DNA of 64,000 bases, taken from positions 32,980,462 to 33,044,461 of the forward strand of contig CM055271.1 in assembly GCA_029237695.1 (NCBI GenBank). The letters are read 5' to 3'. How positions within the stretch are numbered: the first letter of the stretch is position 1; the number at the start of each line of letters is the position of its first letter. Positions 52,033-56,689 of the stretch are shown piece after piece. The DNA comes from Conchocele bisecta (lineage: Eukaryota > Mollusca > Bivalvia > Lucinida > Thyasiridae). The notes under the pieces are model-generated. The model was not told the DNA's origin and ran no database searches. It was given only the letters and a program-made list of their open reading frames with translations. The translations under genes were made by a program, and so were the position numbers.

Positions 52033-52909
52033 CCTCTTTCCCAATCTAGATTCACCATGAAGACAAAATGTATGCATTTATCCCCAGGAACAGTTTAAAA
52101 AATAATATTTTCGAAAAACAAGTTTACTAGTTTCATAAGAAACGAGGCTATGCTAGTCAACTAGCTTTAATAAATAGTATATAGTAAATTAATAAAAATG
52201 TTATTTAATGCATAAGCACATAATGATACATCGAAGCTACATTAACCAAGTCGTTATTGACATTGACCTTGGGCGGTCGGACGTGGGTCGTATGCAAAAC
52301 AAAGCACCATCCATAGTAGCTGTTGTAAGTATTCCGCTTTATAGGCAACATGTTGCACTATATCGCTACACCACTATACACAGTAAAACTGTGCATAATA
52401 TCGTTACATTTTACACTTCGCACACTAAATTATAGAAAAAAACCTGCATGGTGTTGACGTTCATACTTCGCTGTATTGTTATTGAGAGACAATTTTTCAA
52501 TATGACATAAAAATGTTACCATAAACTTACGTAATAAAGTGTGTATTAGCAAATTCTTAGGTCACTCTCCACAAAGTAGAAAGTAAACAAAGAACGCTTC
52601 AAACGCACATTTGGGAATACTACTCCGTCATAACGGTTATGTAATGCAGTGTAATGAAATGTAATTAGAGTTATGTACTCAGAACTACATCCATAGACGC
52701 ACATTGTGGCCAAATATTATCGAAATCGGTGGAGTGGTTGAAGAGTTATTGAAAACTGAAAGGTGTTACTAACGTACGCACGTACATGGACTAACGCTAT
52801 ATCTCCTCTTGCCTATCGGCGAAGGGATACTACACATGTATAATATCCTATACGGCTACTTCAAGTATGCATAATAGCACTCACCGTTAGTTTGAACGTC
52901 TGAACTCAT
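13859..52909 (-). CDS. NR2E-group nuclear receptor (tailless/PNR-like), complete, 7 coding exons, 582 aa
   Basis: A ligand-activated or orphan transcription factor acting in the nucleus on AAGTCA/AGGTCA-type half-sites (family knowledge). Coding exons, in order: 52909-52885, 26243-26001, 21101-20975, 18552-17963, 16806-16453, 15492-15325, 14100-13859. They total 1749 nt (582 codons plus TAA), with every junction GT-AG and in phase. Domains: zinc fingers C21/C24/C38/C41 and C57/C63/C73/C76; post-DBD box VQHERAPR at 91-98; hinge about 99-390; ligand-binding domain from about 393, with the signature KWARNIPSF...LPFRDQ...LLEESW at 405-430; AF-2-like end LLCDMFKS at 574-581. The ligand-binding domain resembles vertebrate PNR (NR2E3) more than TLX, whereas the P-box CDGCRG is atypical for both. 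It could be the invertebrate NR2E6/Hr83-like paralogue. At 582 aa it is longer than the roughly 385-410 aa of vertebrate members, because of the hinge. Expression is unknown; the family works in eye and nervous system. Confidence 0.95.
14833..15010. repeat. AGCTCTAAATATTT mosaic repeat (intron 6)
   Basis: Begins ACGCCAAATCTACATAAACT, with repeated AGCTCTAAATA and AAATCATTTGGAG blocks. Two more copies lie in tandem at 17590-17835 in intron 4. Confidence 0.8.
15035..15250. mobile_element. Foldback element A3 (intron 6)
   Basis: The ends GGGGCCCGTTTCACTAAACT and TTAGTGAAACGGGCGC are clear. The central palindrome is partly deleted, leaving only ATGCAGCCTATGCTC. It is 75 bp from the donor of exon 6. 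Confidence 0.9.
15325..15492 (-). CDS. Coding exon 6: middle of the ligand-binding domain
   Basis: The acceptor TTGTCTGCAG precedes 15492 and the donor AATCGG/GTGAGA follows 15325. The 168-nt exon carries residues 448-502. It includes LQDVIARF and the conserved [13 protein letters not shown], typical of helices 7-8 of NR2E and other NR2 receptors. Reading past the donor soon leaves conserved sequence and enters family A repeat, which supports the splice position. Confidence 0.95.
15542..16010. mobile_element. M2: 21-bp-array foldback (intron 5)
   Basis: About 11 units of the TTCGTTCCC type, then about 8 of the inverse type. Several are shortened to GAAGGAATTGTTAATTGAG. The right end TTCTACGTCCCCTGTGGGG is intact; the left end is rearranged. 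Confidence 0.88.
16453..16806 (-). CDS. Coding exon 5: end of hinge and N-terminal ligand-binding domain
   Basis: The acceptor CTGTGTTTCAG precedes 16806 and the donor GTTA/GTAAGT follows 16453. The 354-nt exon carries residues 330-446. After a Ser/Thr-rich linker it enters the ligand-binding domain at [10 protein letters not shown] (about 393). The nuclear receptor signature follows: [15 protein letters not shown] and [10 protein letters not shown], then AQWSLPIDV. This corresponds to helices 3-5, and the spelling is close to PNR. Confidence 0.96.
16890..17362. mobile_element. C-related foldback in intron 4
   Basis: Inverted arms carry CACCCTCC/GGAGGGTG-type blocks, TATGGGGATTTAACATGGG and GTGGAACAGACAGTAG. 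Related half copies are at about 5590-5850 and 59335-59497. Confidence 0.7.
17963..18552 (-). CDS. Coding exon 4: long low-complexity hinge
   Basis: The acceptor CGCCTTGCAG precedes 18552 and the donor GAAAC/GTAAGT follows 17963. The 590-nt exon encodes residues 133-328. In order: a Tyr/His-rich start ([11 protein letters not shown]); an Asn-Gly segment (about 169-222) with TNGA three times; a sumoylation-like VKAE at 224-227; an acidic run of five Asp at 283-287; and a Ser-Pro-rich stretch (292-325) ending PPREKK. Codons are GC-rich, unlike the flanking introns. Such a long hinge is unusual for the group and probably disordered, with a regulatory rather than catalytic role (inference). Confidence 0.94.
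18713..20110. repeat. Diverged tandem array in intron 3, related to the 162-bp repeat
   Basis: About seven units share GGGAGATAATCCATGACC, ATCGAAATAAACTTTGCGCA, CTACATACCGAGTTTCAGG, ATTACGGTTTAAA and TTTTACGAGTTACAAGGC. It is split by foldback B3 (19348-19650). A 149-bp segment is present twice in nearly identical form at 19634-19782 and 19783-19931. Confidence 0.9.
19348..19650. mobile_element. Foldback element B3 (intron 3), inside a tandem array
   Basis: The array text GAGTTTCAG stops at 19347 and resumes as TTTCAGGTCTGTACC at 19651, so B3 inserted into the array. Confidence 0.92.
20311..20480. mobile_element. E3 (intron 3), shortened
   Basis: Ends ACAGTGGAACCTCTCTAAAC and TTTAGAGAGGTTCCACTGTA. 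The internal hairpin is mostly deleted. Confidence 0.88.
20570..20790. mobile_element. Foldback G3 (intron 3), diverged ends
   Basis: The core GTTTGACAGCACTTGAGAAT around CATTGGAAATG is perfect. The outer parts are only loosely similar to G1. Confidence 0.7.
20975..21101 (-). CDS. Coding exon 3: C-terminal extension of the DBD and start of hinge
   Basis: The acceptor TATTTGCCCAG precedes 21101 and the donor CCAG/GTATGT follows 20975. The exon is 127 nt. It completes Ala90 and encodes VQHERAPR (91-98), the conserved T/A-box stretch of NR2E receptors, then a His/Pro/Tyr/Asp-rich segment ending near LDRA. The junction with exon 4 rebuilds AG|G (Arg132). Other open frames over the same bases are out of phase with both neighbours. 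Confidence 0.95.
21187..21516. mobile_element. Foldback element D2 (intron 2), one arm shortened
   Basis: The left arm is complete with AGTACTGAAACTTCCAGAA. The right arm jumps from ATGCAGCTCATGAAGAG to CCACGTGATCATGCACCTT. It lies 85 bp from the exon 3 acceptor. Confidence 0.88.
21551..21796. mobile_element. Foldback G2 (intron 2)
   Basis: Same structure as G1, including the extra arm copy. Ends CAACCGTTAGACCGCTAC and GCGGTGTAAGGGTTAA. Confidence 0.88.
21923..22210. mobile_element. Foldback element A4 with internal duplication
   Basis: AAATGTAAATCCAATAATTG through GTGAAATTTGCAGACT is present twice in tandem (about 22038 and 22097), lengthening one arm. Confidence 0.9.
22308..22760 (-). mobile_element. 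SINE-like copy, near full length
   Basis: It runs from the (TTTG) tail at 22308 through GGTTTAACGGCATATCAACA to CCGACCAACCACCCACCC at 22758. It parallels 51158-51606 throughout. It lies in intron 2 of the receptor gene, in the same orientation as the gene. Confidence 0.8.
22800..23660. repeat. AT-rich interleaved inverted repeats (intron 2)
   Basis: GCGGAATTATATTCCGC, ATTTCATTAAATACGTTTAC and CATCTGCGTAATTTCATTAA recur directly and inverted several times. A related single hairpin is at 41390-41620. Confidence 0.8.
24385..24565 (+). other. GC-richer non-repeat stretch in intron 2, unassigned
   Basis: Open on both strands for about 64 codons. The plus frame starts [10 protein letters not shown] and ends at a donor-like GAGT/GTAAGT. 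No domain is recognisable, and the resemblance of the first ten residues to glutathione transferases does not continue. Confidence 0.2.
24660..25015. mobile_element. M3: 21-bp-array foldback (intron 2)
   Basis: Ends TACGGTGCCCCGCAGGGG and CCTGCCGGGCTCCGTA. Left arm about 8 units, right arm about 5. Confidence 0.92.
25340..25428. repeat. Hairpin (intron 2)
   Basis: TTTGAATAGCTTGAAATAAT pairs with ATTATTTCATGCTATTCAAA. Confidence 0.85.
25526..25973. mobile_element. Foldback element D3 (intron 2), beside the zinc-finger exon
   Basis: Complete. On the minus strand it contains ATGGCTGAAAGTGTTGAAAG (ATG 25929-25927) and then CCCAAGTAAGTATT (GT at 25894-25893). Its edge is 27 bp from the donor of exon 2. 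Confidence 0.9.
26001..26243 (-). CDS. Coding exon 2: two-zinc-finger DNA-binding domain
   Basis: The acceptor is CCACTGCAG just before 26243 and the donor is GATG/GTAGGT at 26000. The exon has 243 nt: 2 nt of Gly9, residues 10-89, and 1 nt of Ala90. Finger 1 is CLVC...SCDGC with P-box residues D39, G40, G43 and R42 between them. Finger 2 is C57-x5-C63-x9-C73-x2-C76 with D-box KESGN. It continues MNKD into the next exon. NR2E members share the RRNxxYxC and NQCxACR spelling. CDGCR in the P-box differs from the CDGCS of tailless and CNGCS of PNR/fax-1 as I recall them, which favours an NR2E6-like assignment. Confidence 0.96.
26396..26650 (-). mobile_element. SINE-like copy, tail half
   Basis: GGTGTTAAACGGCATATCAA, AAAATCAGAACGGAATATTT and ACCTGGTGCCGGGTC match other copies. 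It is about 150 bp upstream of the zinc-finger exon acceptor. Confidence 0.7.
26682..26830. repeat. Isolated unit of the 176-bp repeat
   Basis: It matches the 28.6-29.5 kb array over most of a unit but lies on the other side of the 162-bp array. The two repeat types are therefore interleaved. Confidence 0.85.
26880..28490. repeat. 162-bp tandem array, about 10 units
   Basis: Units carry GGGGGAGATAATCCATGATGG, CACTTTGCGCATCTGCACAT, GAAGCTACATAGCAAATATG and TTTTTCGAGTTACAAGG, with the AATCCATG motif recurring about every 162 bp from 26897 to 28360. Units are highly alike in the middle and diverge at the edges. A GGAC/GTAC microsatellite (28495-28560) closes it. It lies in intron 1, 640 bp upstream of the zinc-finger exon. 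Confidence 0.95.
28610..29466. repeat. 176-bp tandem array, 5 units
   Basis: Units contain ACATTACAAGTAAATAAATG, TGACCTTGACCTTCA, AATTTGGATGTGGGGGTGT, AAGCATCATCCATAGACAAA and TTAAAGAGATATTGTG. Five 105-codon minus-strand frames spaced exactly 176 bp apart are artefacts of the repeat. Confidence 0.95.
29611..29849. mobile_element. Foldback element A5
   Basis: It has standard arms and centre. It follows SINE-like sequence (GAGGGCCAAACCAGAGGG) directly, the same junction type as A7. Confidence 0.88.
29850..30610. other. Intron 1 stretch without recognised features
   Basis: A short SINE-head remnant (GATCGTTAAATTACC, 29887) opens it. The rest matches none of the repeat families seen here. Confidence 0.5.
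30612..30765. repeat. Hairpin, ~70-bp arms
   Basis: ATATTCATATTTTTGCAACG and its inverse. The loop region is CCTAACGGCAC. Confidence 0.9.
30890..31048. mobile_element. Foldback J2, complete
   Basis: Long stem with ACTTGGAAAAGTCGCGGGAA and its inverse around GAAGGCCGGAAGGCCTC. It abuts K2 at 31049. Confidence 0.9.
31049..31246. mobile_element. MITE K2
   Basis: Matches K1 reversed, ending TGTGCTGGAATTA. Two copies in opposite orientation with identical borders define the element. Confidence 0.88.
31507..31750. mobile_element. Foldback element A6
   Basis: Complete arms with GGGGGCCGTTTCAC and GTGAAATGGCCCCCC ends and an intact central palindrome. Confidence 0.92.
31789..32356. mobile_element. 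Foldback element C3, full size
   Basis: The longest copy. Its centre ATGTTAAATCCCCATAG...CTATGGGGATTTAACAT is itself a hairpin, and the right half includes CTAGTCAGGTTTCGGAGTC. Confidence 0.88.
32935..33155 (-). mobile_element. SINE-like copy, middle part
   Basis: It shares AAAATCAGAACGGAATATTT, ACCTGGTGCCAGGTCC, TAATCGTAATACTTACAT and GAGGGCCAAACCAGG. It is interrupted at 33157 by A7, inserted within the SINE. Confidence 0.7.
33157..33399. mobile_element. Foldback element A7
   Basis: A complete copy inserted in the SINE-like sequence at 32935-33155. Confidence 0.92.
33600..33673. mobile_element. E4, minimal hairpin
   Basis: Only the first hairpin is present (ACAGTGGAAAATCTCTAAAC to GTTTAGAGATGTTCCACTGT). 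Confidence 0.85.
33991..34223. mobile_element. Foldback element A8
   Basis: Complete ends, with half of the central palindrome lost (GAGCATATGCAGCCTC). Confidence 0.9.
34224..35165. other. Intron 1 stretch without recognised features
   Basis: No repeats or convincing coding sequence seen. The minus-strand 71-codon frame at 34649-34864 has no domain. Confidence 0.5.
35167..35278. repeat. Hairpin, ~50-bp arms
   Basis: TTGAATGTTTAATAAATT and inverse around TTCGTAGCGAGCTACGAA. Confidence 0.9.
35598..35666. repeat. (TAATG)n microsatellite, about 13 units
   Basis: An uninterrupted TAATG pentamer run. The flank ATACTACTCCGTGACAACAC resembles 52618-52680 and 60845-60920, so the microsatellite arose inside a dispersed repeat. 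Confidence 0.97.
35754..36059. mobile_element. Foldback element B4
   Basis: Complete arms and centre (ACAGCCAAAATGGCTGT). Confidence 0.92.
36336..36445. repeat. Hairpin, ~52-bp nearly perfect arms
   Basis: AACGTGTTTTCATCATGGCC and inverse around GACGATATATATCGTC. Confidence 0.93.
37272..37645. mobile_element. E-related element with G4 nested inside
   Basis: CAGTGGAACCTCTCTACAAC and GAGAGGTGGCTGTTGTAG form one end. GTTGTAGAGAGGTGGCCGTT and GGGGAGGTTCGACTGTA form the other. The G4 foldback lies between. Confidence 0.7.
37375..37549. mobile_element. Foldback G4
   Basis: Core TTTGACAGCATTTTAGAATC with inverse. Nested in an E-related element. Confidence 0.85.
37784..38044. mobile_element. Foldback I1
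   Basis: AGTGCCGTGAATGGGA and its inverse flank GAAACGGGATGGGCGAGGCT. The right flank is CCCGTCAACACCTAC to GTTGACGGGAT. Confidence 0.87.
38045..39330. other. Intron 1 stretch, mostly unassigned
   Basis: It holds one F-related hairpin (38738-38808, GTGGACCCAGATCAGACTG and inverse). Otherwise A/T-rich with nothing recognised. Confidence 0.5.
39333..39716. mobile_element. M4: 21-bp-array foldback (intron 1), ends clipped
   Basis: Thirteen tandem units read TTCGTTCCC on the left, four inverse units on the right. The right end stops at ACGTCCCCTG. Confidence 0.92.
39784..40291. mobile_element. H3, inverted-repeat element
   Basis: Ends TAAAGGTACATGCCCACTC and GAGTGGGCATGTACCTTTA. The interior includes GTGACGCGCGGTGGTATC. 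An internal part without clear ends is at about 32360-32850. Confidence 0.87.
40353..40845. mobile_element. Foldback element C4, degraded
   Basis: Internal blocks (ATTTCGTGAAATTTGGTCAA, GGTTAGATAGCTTGAAAAT, GGGCAGGTTTCGTGAA) are in family order. The ends are diverged. Confidence 0.7.
40880..41169. mobile_element. Foldback I2
   Basis: Same layout as I1 with an extra GATTAGGTCGTATAAG segment. Confidence 0.83.
41688..42215. mobile_element. M5: 21-bp-array foldback (intron 1), complete
   Basis: Ends TACGGAGCCCCGCAGGGG and CCCTGCGGGGCTCCGTA. About 11 left-arm and 10 right-arm units. Open frames encode seven-residue repeats only because 21 is divisible by 3. Confidence 0.94.
42404..42580. mobile_element. 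Foldback F2
   Basis: Ends TAACGCTTTGAACCCGAAA and GGTGAAAGGGTTAAT. Hairpin GATGAGCCGGCTCGTAACGA with CGAGCCGTCTCATC. Confidence 0.85.
42581..43455. other. Intron 1 stretch, mostly unassigned
   Basis: No family recognised except the phrase GGATCCAGCATTTGG...GATCCGCCCCTGGCT, which also appears near 60.95 and 61.37 kb. Confidence 0.4.
43456..43864. mobile_element. H4, inverted-repeat element
   Basis: Same ends and interior as H3, about 100 bp shorter. Confidence 0.87.
43864..44016. mobile_element. Foldback B5, partial
   Basis: Only one arm from ATGCATTATTTCATATAG to GTGAAATCGGCTAC. It begins where H4 ends. Confidence 0.75.
44207..44495. mobile_element. Foldback element A9, rearranged
   Basis: One copy ending near 44399 is fused to an inverted half copy (44400-44495), which runs into a family B fragment. 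Confidence 0.8.
44496..44668. mobile_element. Foldback B6, half element
   Basis: One arm from CTGTGATAATGTAATAAATT to GTGAAATCGGCTACT, fused to A9. Confidence 0.85.
44758..45179. mobile_element. Foldback element C5, right arm cut
   Basis: Left end and centre present. The right arm stops at ATAAAAAGAAGGCC, where satellite begins. Confidence 0.82.
45186..45510. repeat. Short paralogue of the 149-bp array and its tail
   Basis: One array unit, then a variant unit (GGGGCCGCACGGTTGGGG, GGTAGAATG) and the tail AGACGTACGTTAAAAAG. The same order recurs at the far end of the large array (49530-49850). The Tc1 element interrupts the tail here. Confidence 0.85.
45500..46838 (+). mobile_element. Tc1/mariner element containing the broken transposase
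   Basis: The right end is placed at GTTTTGCTCAG followed by TATA near 46838, because the bases after it (GAAATAATAGGTGAAGG) match an uninterrupted copy of the host repeat at 49855-49870. The left terminal inverted repeat, expected to begin ACTGAGCAAAAC, was not found. Only about 70 bp separate host repeat from the start codon, so the left end appears truncated or rearranged. Its exact boundary is uncertain. Confidence 0.75.
45560..46564 (+). pseudogene. Tc1/mariner transposase, DD34E, broken by one in-frame stop
   Basis: A cut-and-paste DNA transposase. Two open segments in the same frame, 45560-45823 and 45908-46564, are separated by one TAA (45821-45823) and 28 further in-frame codons before the next Met. 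The total is 335 codons including the final stop, the usual length for Tc1 elements. The N-terminal part is a paired-type helix-turn-helix with the linker RPGRPR. The catalytic part shows FTDESRF, VMVWGGI, HDNARPH and [14 protein letters not shown]. The last two acidic residues are 34 residues apart, so it is DD34E. Apart from the nonsense codon I see no frameshift, so inactivation looks recent. It is antisense to the receptor gene, in its intron 1. Confidence 0.93.
47265..49675. repeat. 149-bp tandem array, about 16 units
   Basis: Each unit contains GATCGCGCTTTCCGCAAGCA, GATGATAAACACCC, GCAGTTGCAGAGATATAG, ACTTTAAC and TTTGACCTTGACATTGGG. Units start near 47284, 47433, 47583, 47733, 47882, 48031, 48184, 48332, 48480, 48630, 48780, 48928, 49080, 49229, 49379 and 49528. 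The long minus-strand open frames here are the repeat read through, because 149-bp units rotate frame and lack stops. They are not genes. Confidence 0.95.
49676..50370. repeat. Tail units of the 149-bp array (AACATTGAAAATGGCTAAG repeats)
   Basis: Imperfect units of about 180-190 bp begin near 49830, 50000 and 50205. They share AACACGAAAACTTAACATTG, ACATGTTGGATAGT and GAAAGTTTGGTGGTCCTAG. Related units occur at 46847-47060 just after the Tc1 element. Confidence 0.85.
50385..50466. repeat. GC-only (CCGCCCG)n microsatellite
   Basis: CCGCCCGCCGCC-type repeats of about 80 bp abut the tail of the 149-bp array. Pro/Ala/Arg frames across it are artefacts. Confidence 0.95.
50621..50863. mobile_element. 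Foldback element A10
   Basis: Complete copy with diverged left end (GAGGCCAGTTTCACTGAAC). Confidence 0.9.
50978..51081. repeat. Hairpin, 51-bp nearly perfect arms
   Basis: TACAGTGGGGTCAGCGTGTA and inverse around AGGTTGGTTCCAACCT. Confidence 0.93.
51158..51606 (-). mobile_element. SINE-like copy, near full length
   Basis: It runs from TTTGTTTGTTTGTTGTGGT to ACCACCCACCCC, with all internal blocks in the same order as 22308-22760. Confidence 0.8.
51763..52004. mobile_element. Foldback element A11 with C-run expansion
   Basis: A complete copy. The terminal C run has expanded to about 30 C (51999-52029). Confidence 0.9.
52885..52909 (-). CDS. Coding exon 1 of the NR2E receptor (start codon, MSSDVQTN + G)
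   Basis: On the minus strand ATG at 52909-52907 is preceded by GGACGGAGG (purine at -3). The exon ends AACG before the donor GTGAGT (52884-52879), leaving one base of a glycine codon. The zinc-finger exon begins with GC, so GGC (Gly9) is rebuilt exactly and reading continues [12 protein letters not shown] lies in frame 24 nt upstream of the ATG, which fixes it as the first in-frame start. The assignment rests on the phase match, donor, start context and lack of nearby repeats. The link over 26.6 kb is inferred and has no transcript behind it. Confidence 0.75.
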
Positions 52910-53270
52910 CCTCCGTCCTCTCGTTTCTTCTCTCTACCCGTAAACCTTACTTCAATCCTCCCCGTGGCAGTATAAACTTATGTGATATATCCGTCTGTCC
53001 CTGCCTGGTATCCTCGTCTGTCCATGTTATTCCCAGCATTTGACGGGTGACACAACATCGGCCGAAGATTCACGTGATGTTTTGACCCGCCATACATCTG
53101 AGCACGGAGATGGATTCCCGAGTCCCGCAGCATGCTTTCCCCCAATATCGCTGCCCGTCACCATTCACTGGACACACGGCCTCGGACAGTGCATATGGGG
53201 CTATGGATTGAGAAATGGGGGTTGCGGGATTTGTTTCCAGTGTAGCTCTTGATTGAATAACACACACACA
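52910..53270 (-). promoter_or_regulatory. Putative 5' UTR and proximal promoter of the receptor gene
   Basis: This GC-richer stretch shows none of the repeat families found elsewhere in the window. Read on the minus strand it leads into the start codon and contains short upstream reading frames, for example ATG GCG GGT CAA ending TGA, and an ATG GAC AGA CGA frame ending TAA. No convincing TATA box was seen and the transcription start cannot be placed. A (TG)n run at about 53262-53272 marks its upstream edge. Both-strand open frames of 60-70 codons here have no recognisable product. Confidence 0.4.
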
Positions 53271-53307
53271 CCTGGTAACGATCTATATCACGTGTTAGGA
53301 GCATGAC

Positions 53308-53390
53308 GAATGTTTTGTTGATGGCGAACAGTGCAGATTCTGATCAGACTGTGCGGATGCACAGGCTGATCAGAATCTACACTGGCCGCA
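53308..53390. mobile_element. F-related hairpin near the receptor promoter
   Basis: GCAGATTCTGATCAGACTG pairs with CAGGCTGATCAGAATCTAC. Relatives are at 1030-1100 and 38738-38808. It is about 400 bp upstream of the receptor ATG. Confidence 0.75.
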
Positions 53391-53647
53391 AAACCCATAA
53401 GCCCCATTTCGCCAGTCACTGTCACCTATTGAAATGGTATGGTGGTGTATTCCGGACATTATTTCAGTCTGTCGCTGCTTCGCTGCTACGCCCGCTTCGC
53501 CAAATTAGCTACATGTATTTACAAGTTGCAAGTTGGTGTGACCTAGTAAACAAGGCAAACGCTTCTTGACTGGGAGGTCAAAGGTTCTGGACACCTCTCT
53601 GACTGATACGGATGGTTGCTCAGCCGCCAGATAGTTAAATGTACAGG

Positions 53648-53888
53648 TGCCCGTTTCACTAAACTTCGTACGACTAAAATGTTCGTAAGTGCAAAATTAT
53701 GATAGTCTGTAAATTCCACATTAACAATGCTTTCTTTTAAACAATTATTGGATTTACATTTATTGAGCATAGGCTGCATATGCAGCCTATGCTCAATAAA
53801 TGTAAATCCATCAATTGAAATTTCCAGACGATCCCAGATTTGCACTTACGAACATTTTAGTCGTACGAAGGTTAGTGAAACGGCCCCC
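53648..53888. mobile_element. Foldback element A12
   Basis: A complete copy about 740 bp upstream of the receptor start codon. Confidence 0.92.
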
Positions 53889-54078
53889 TGTGAATAACGC
53901 GTAAATTGGTCTAAAATGTTCCTGTTTTTGTACAGAAAACAGCAGAGTGTCAGATAAATATAAATTGCCATGAAACCAACAATCGCCTCTTCTTCTTGTC
54001 GTTCACCTACATGGTGTAATAACATGATACTGTGGTTAGAGAGCGCCTAAATTCGCCTCTAAATGCCTAGTATAATCA

Positions 54079-54400
54079 AGGTGCATGATCACGTGGTTAG
54101 AACAGCAACAACAATGGCTGAAAGTGCTGAAAACGCGCCCACTCCAAAGTAAGTATTTTTTTAATAGGATTTTGATGAAATATGGCGCAGCAAACGCGTT
54201 TTCATGATCTGCATTTGGTGGTCCCGGGAGTTCGGCCCATACGTATGTCGTTTTTGCGAAGAATCTATTTCCGTGGCTGTAGACACGGAAATCGATTCTT
54301 CGCAAAAACGACAGAAGTTTGGGCCAAAGTACCGAGACCACCAAATGCAGCTTAACAAGACGCGTTTGATGCGCCATATTTGTTATTTTACCGTATCAAG
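54079..54400. mobile_element. Foldback element D4, truncated
   Basis: The left arm contains ATGGCTGAAAGTGCTGAAAA and CCAAAGTAAGTATT. The right arm stops after GATGCGCCATATTTG. Confidence 0.88.
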
Positions 54401-54810
54401 GTGTTTATCTGACATTTACATGTACATTTTGAACAACAACTAGAAAAAGGGTGGCTTCCATAAGAAAATGATTTTCCTGTTCTATTATATTTGGTAATTT
54501 ACTAGTTCTACATCAAAGATTATTTGTTTAAAGGTATAAAATATACAGTTTACTAAATTTTAACATAACATCAACAGGTTTGGGTATGCAGTTCAGTTGC
54601 TCACATGTTTTGAATGGGTCAAATTGTAGCCGTAGATAACATATCGGAGGCGAATTATTGTAGCTATGCCGCTTGGTGCCTGGTACAATGGATAGGAATT
54701 GGAAAGTATGGTTAGTTCGATAGTGCCTGAAAAGAATAACAATGTTTGAACTTTTCAATGGATATATAACTATGATGAACAAAAGTGTATGATAATAGAA
54801 TGGGTCATAG

Positions 54811-55069
54811 AGAATATTAGGTTAGTGCCGTGAATGGGAAAAAATATCTGGCAAGGCTCAGGAAACGGAATGGGCGAGGCTCTGCCATGCACATCCCGTT
54901 TCCGTGCCGCGCCAGATATTTTTTCCCATTCACGGCACTGACCCACTATTCTATTTATCCCGTCAACACCTACAAATGGCTGTAAAATGCAAAAATAGTA
55001 TTGACTGGATATCAAAAATGTTTCACGGCACCGTGTTTCACGGCACATACGCACTGTGTTGACGGGATA
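54811..55069. mobile_element. Foldback I3
   Basis: Near-identical to I1, including CGGCACCGTGTTTCACGGCA. Confidence 0.88.
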
Positions 55070-55128
55070 AAGTGGATTACGGGACTAACTTCGCCAATTC
55101 CGGTATATTCCAGTATTCAAAAACGCGT

Positions 55129-55433
55129 GTAGCCTAATTTCACCAAAATTGCAAAGTATACGTATCTTGCTAAGTACACTTTGAGGAAGAAATTTTCAAT
55201 TTAAGGATACATTCATTATTTTTATTATACTGAATTTATTACATTATCACAGCCATTCTGGCTGTGATAATGTAATACATTCAGTATAATAATTATGCAT
55301 GCTTTTAATCATCAAATATATGCGGTCGTTAGTTCTATGTGAAATATTGCATTTCGGGAAAATAAATGATTACTCCCTCAAAGTATACTTAGCTAAATAA
55401 GTATGCTTAGCAATTTTGGTGAAATCTGCTACT
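55129..55433. mobile_element. Foldback element B7
   Basis: Complete element with some arm mismatches. Centre ACAGCCATTCTGGCTGT. Confidence 0.9.
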
Positions 55434-55683
55434 GGACATTTCGTTCCCCGCCTTCTTCGCTCCGCATTGAAAGTGCCAACTTGAAGGTTAATGTCACAAA
55501 CGGTCGATTTATCTCAAACATCTCACACAATTTTACCCTACACATTGTCACTGTGCATTAATCGGAATAAAACACCGTCCTTTTTCCACGAAAGGAAGCA
55601 CTAGCGTTGAAATTATTTCTACGCGGTACCATGATGGCGTTTTTATATTGATTGCTTTCCTCCATGTATTGTTTGAGGTCGAT

Positions 55684-56559
55684 GTAGAGCCGACTATTGT
55701 TCATCGACGACTATTGTTCATCGACGACTATTGTTCACGTGTATGATTAAGTCGGGGAAAAATAACTTCATTTATGTAGCTATTAATTTTCAACTTTACT
55801 GTGGACCGCTGAACATCTTAGGGCGCCTAAGGAACTTTCACCATCGGTGAACATTAGTCGTCGACAATATACAATTATTGTCTTTTGAGTCGGTGTACAT
55901 GAGATTTACGGACCTGAGAACAGTGATGTTCACCCACAGCTGATGGGAACAACTAATCTGATAGTCTGTTGTTACTTGTATAAGATATCTATATATATAT
56001 ACACCGTCATGTGATTTTTTTCCCTGTAACCTGTGTGTTCACCGACGCCGAAGCGGAGGTGAACATCGTGCACTTTTCGAAGGTCCGTAAATCTCATGTA
56101 CACCGACTCAAAAGACAATAATTGTTTTATTATATGACACTTTCTGGCGAATATTTTTTTCAAAATATCCGGCCGAAAAAAAAATCACATGTTCACTTTT
56201 TTTTTGGCTTCACACAATTTTCAATAATTATTCAAAAAATATTTTTTTTAAATTTTAAAATATTTTTTTCAAAATATCCGGCCGAAAAAAAATGTGAACA
56301 TACACACACACACACCCATGTGGTCGTGTTTCGGCCAATGAGAATGACTGAAATATTTAATCATATAATAATAGTCATTGCTGTTAGAGCCGACTATTGT
56401 TCATCGACGACCATGGTTCACGTGCCTGGAAAAATAAGACATATTTGTGTAGCTATTTCAACTTTACTGTGAACCTCTGAACAACTTAAGTTTAACTCAC
56501 CGTTGATGTTCATCATACTCGTGAACAATAGTCGTCGATGAACAATAGTCGGCTCTACA
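55684..56559. mobile_element. Large nested foldback with GTAGAGCCGACTATTG ends
   Basis: Left end GTAGAGCCGACTATTGTTCA with tandem TCATCGACGACTATTGT, right end its inverse. Inside, TTTTGAGTCGGTGTACATGA (about 55883) pairs with the inverse at about 56090. A second end-like copy starts at 56389. Confidence 0.85.
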
Positions 56560-56689
56560 GGGCGACATTGCAGGAAATTCGCAGGCACAACTATAACAGC
56601 ACTGGATTAGCCTCACATGTCACGGAGGAAAAAAAACTTAGGGACGAAGACATGCAAATTATTGAAGGAATACAATCATGGGCTATTTC

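Larger units (their letters stand above)
26244..52884 (-). other. Intron 1 of the receptor gene (26.6 kb)
   Basis: It is bounded by GTGAGT at 52884 and the CTGCAG acceptor at 26244. It contains three satellite arrays, a Tc1/mariner fossil, two 21-bp-array foldbacks and copies of families A, B, C, E, G, H, I, J and K. No additional in-phase conserved exon was recognised inside it. Confidence 0.7.
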
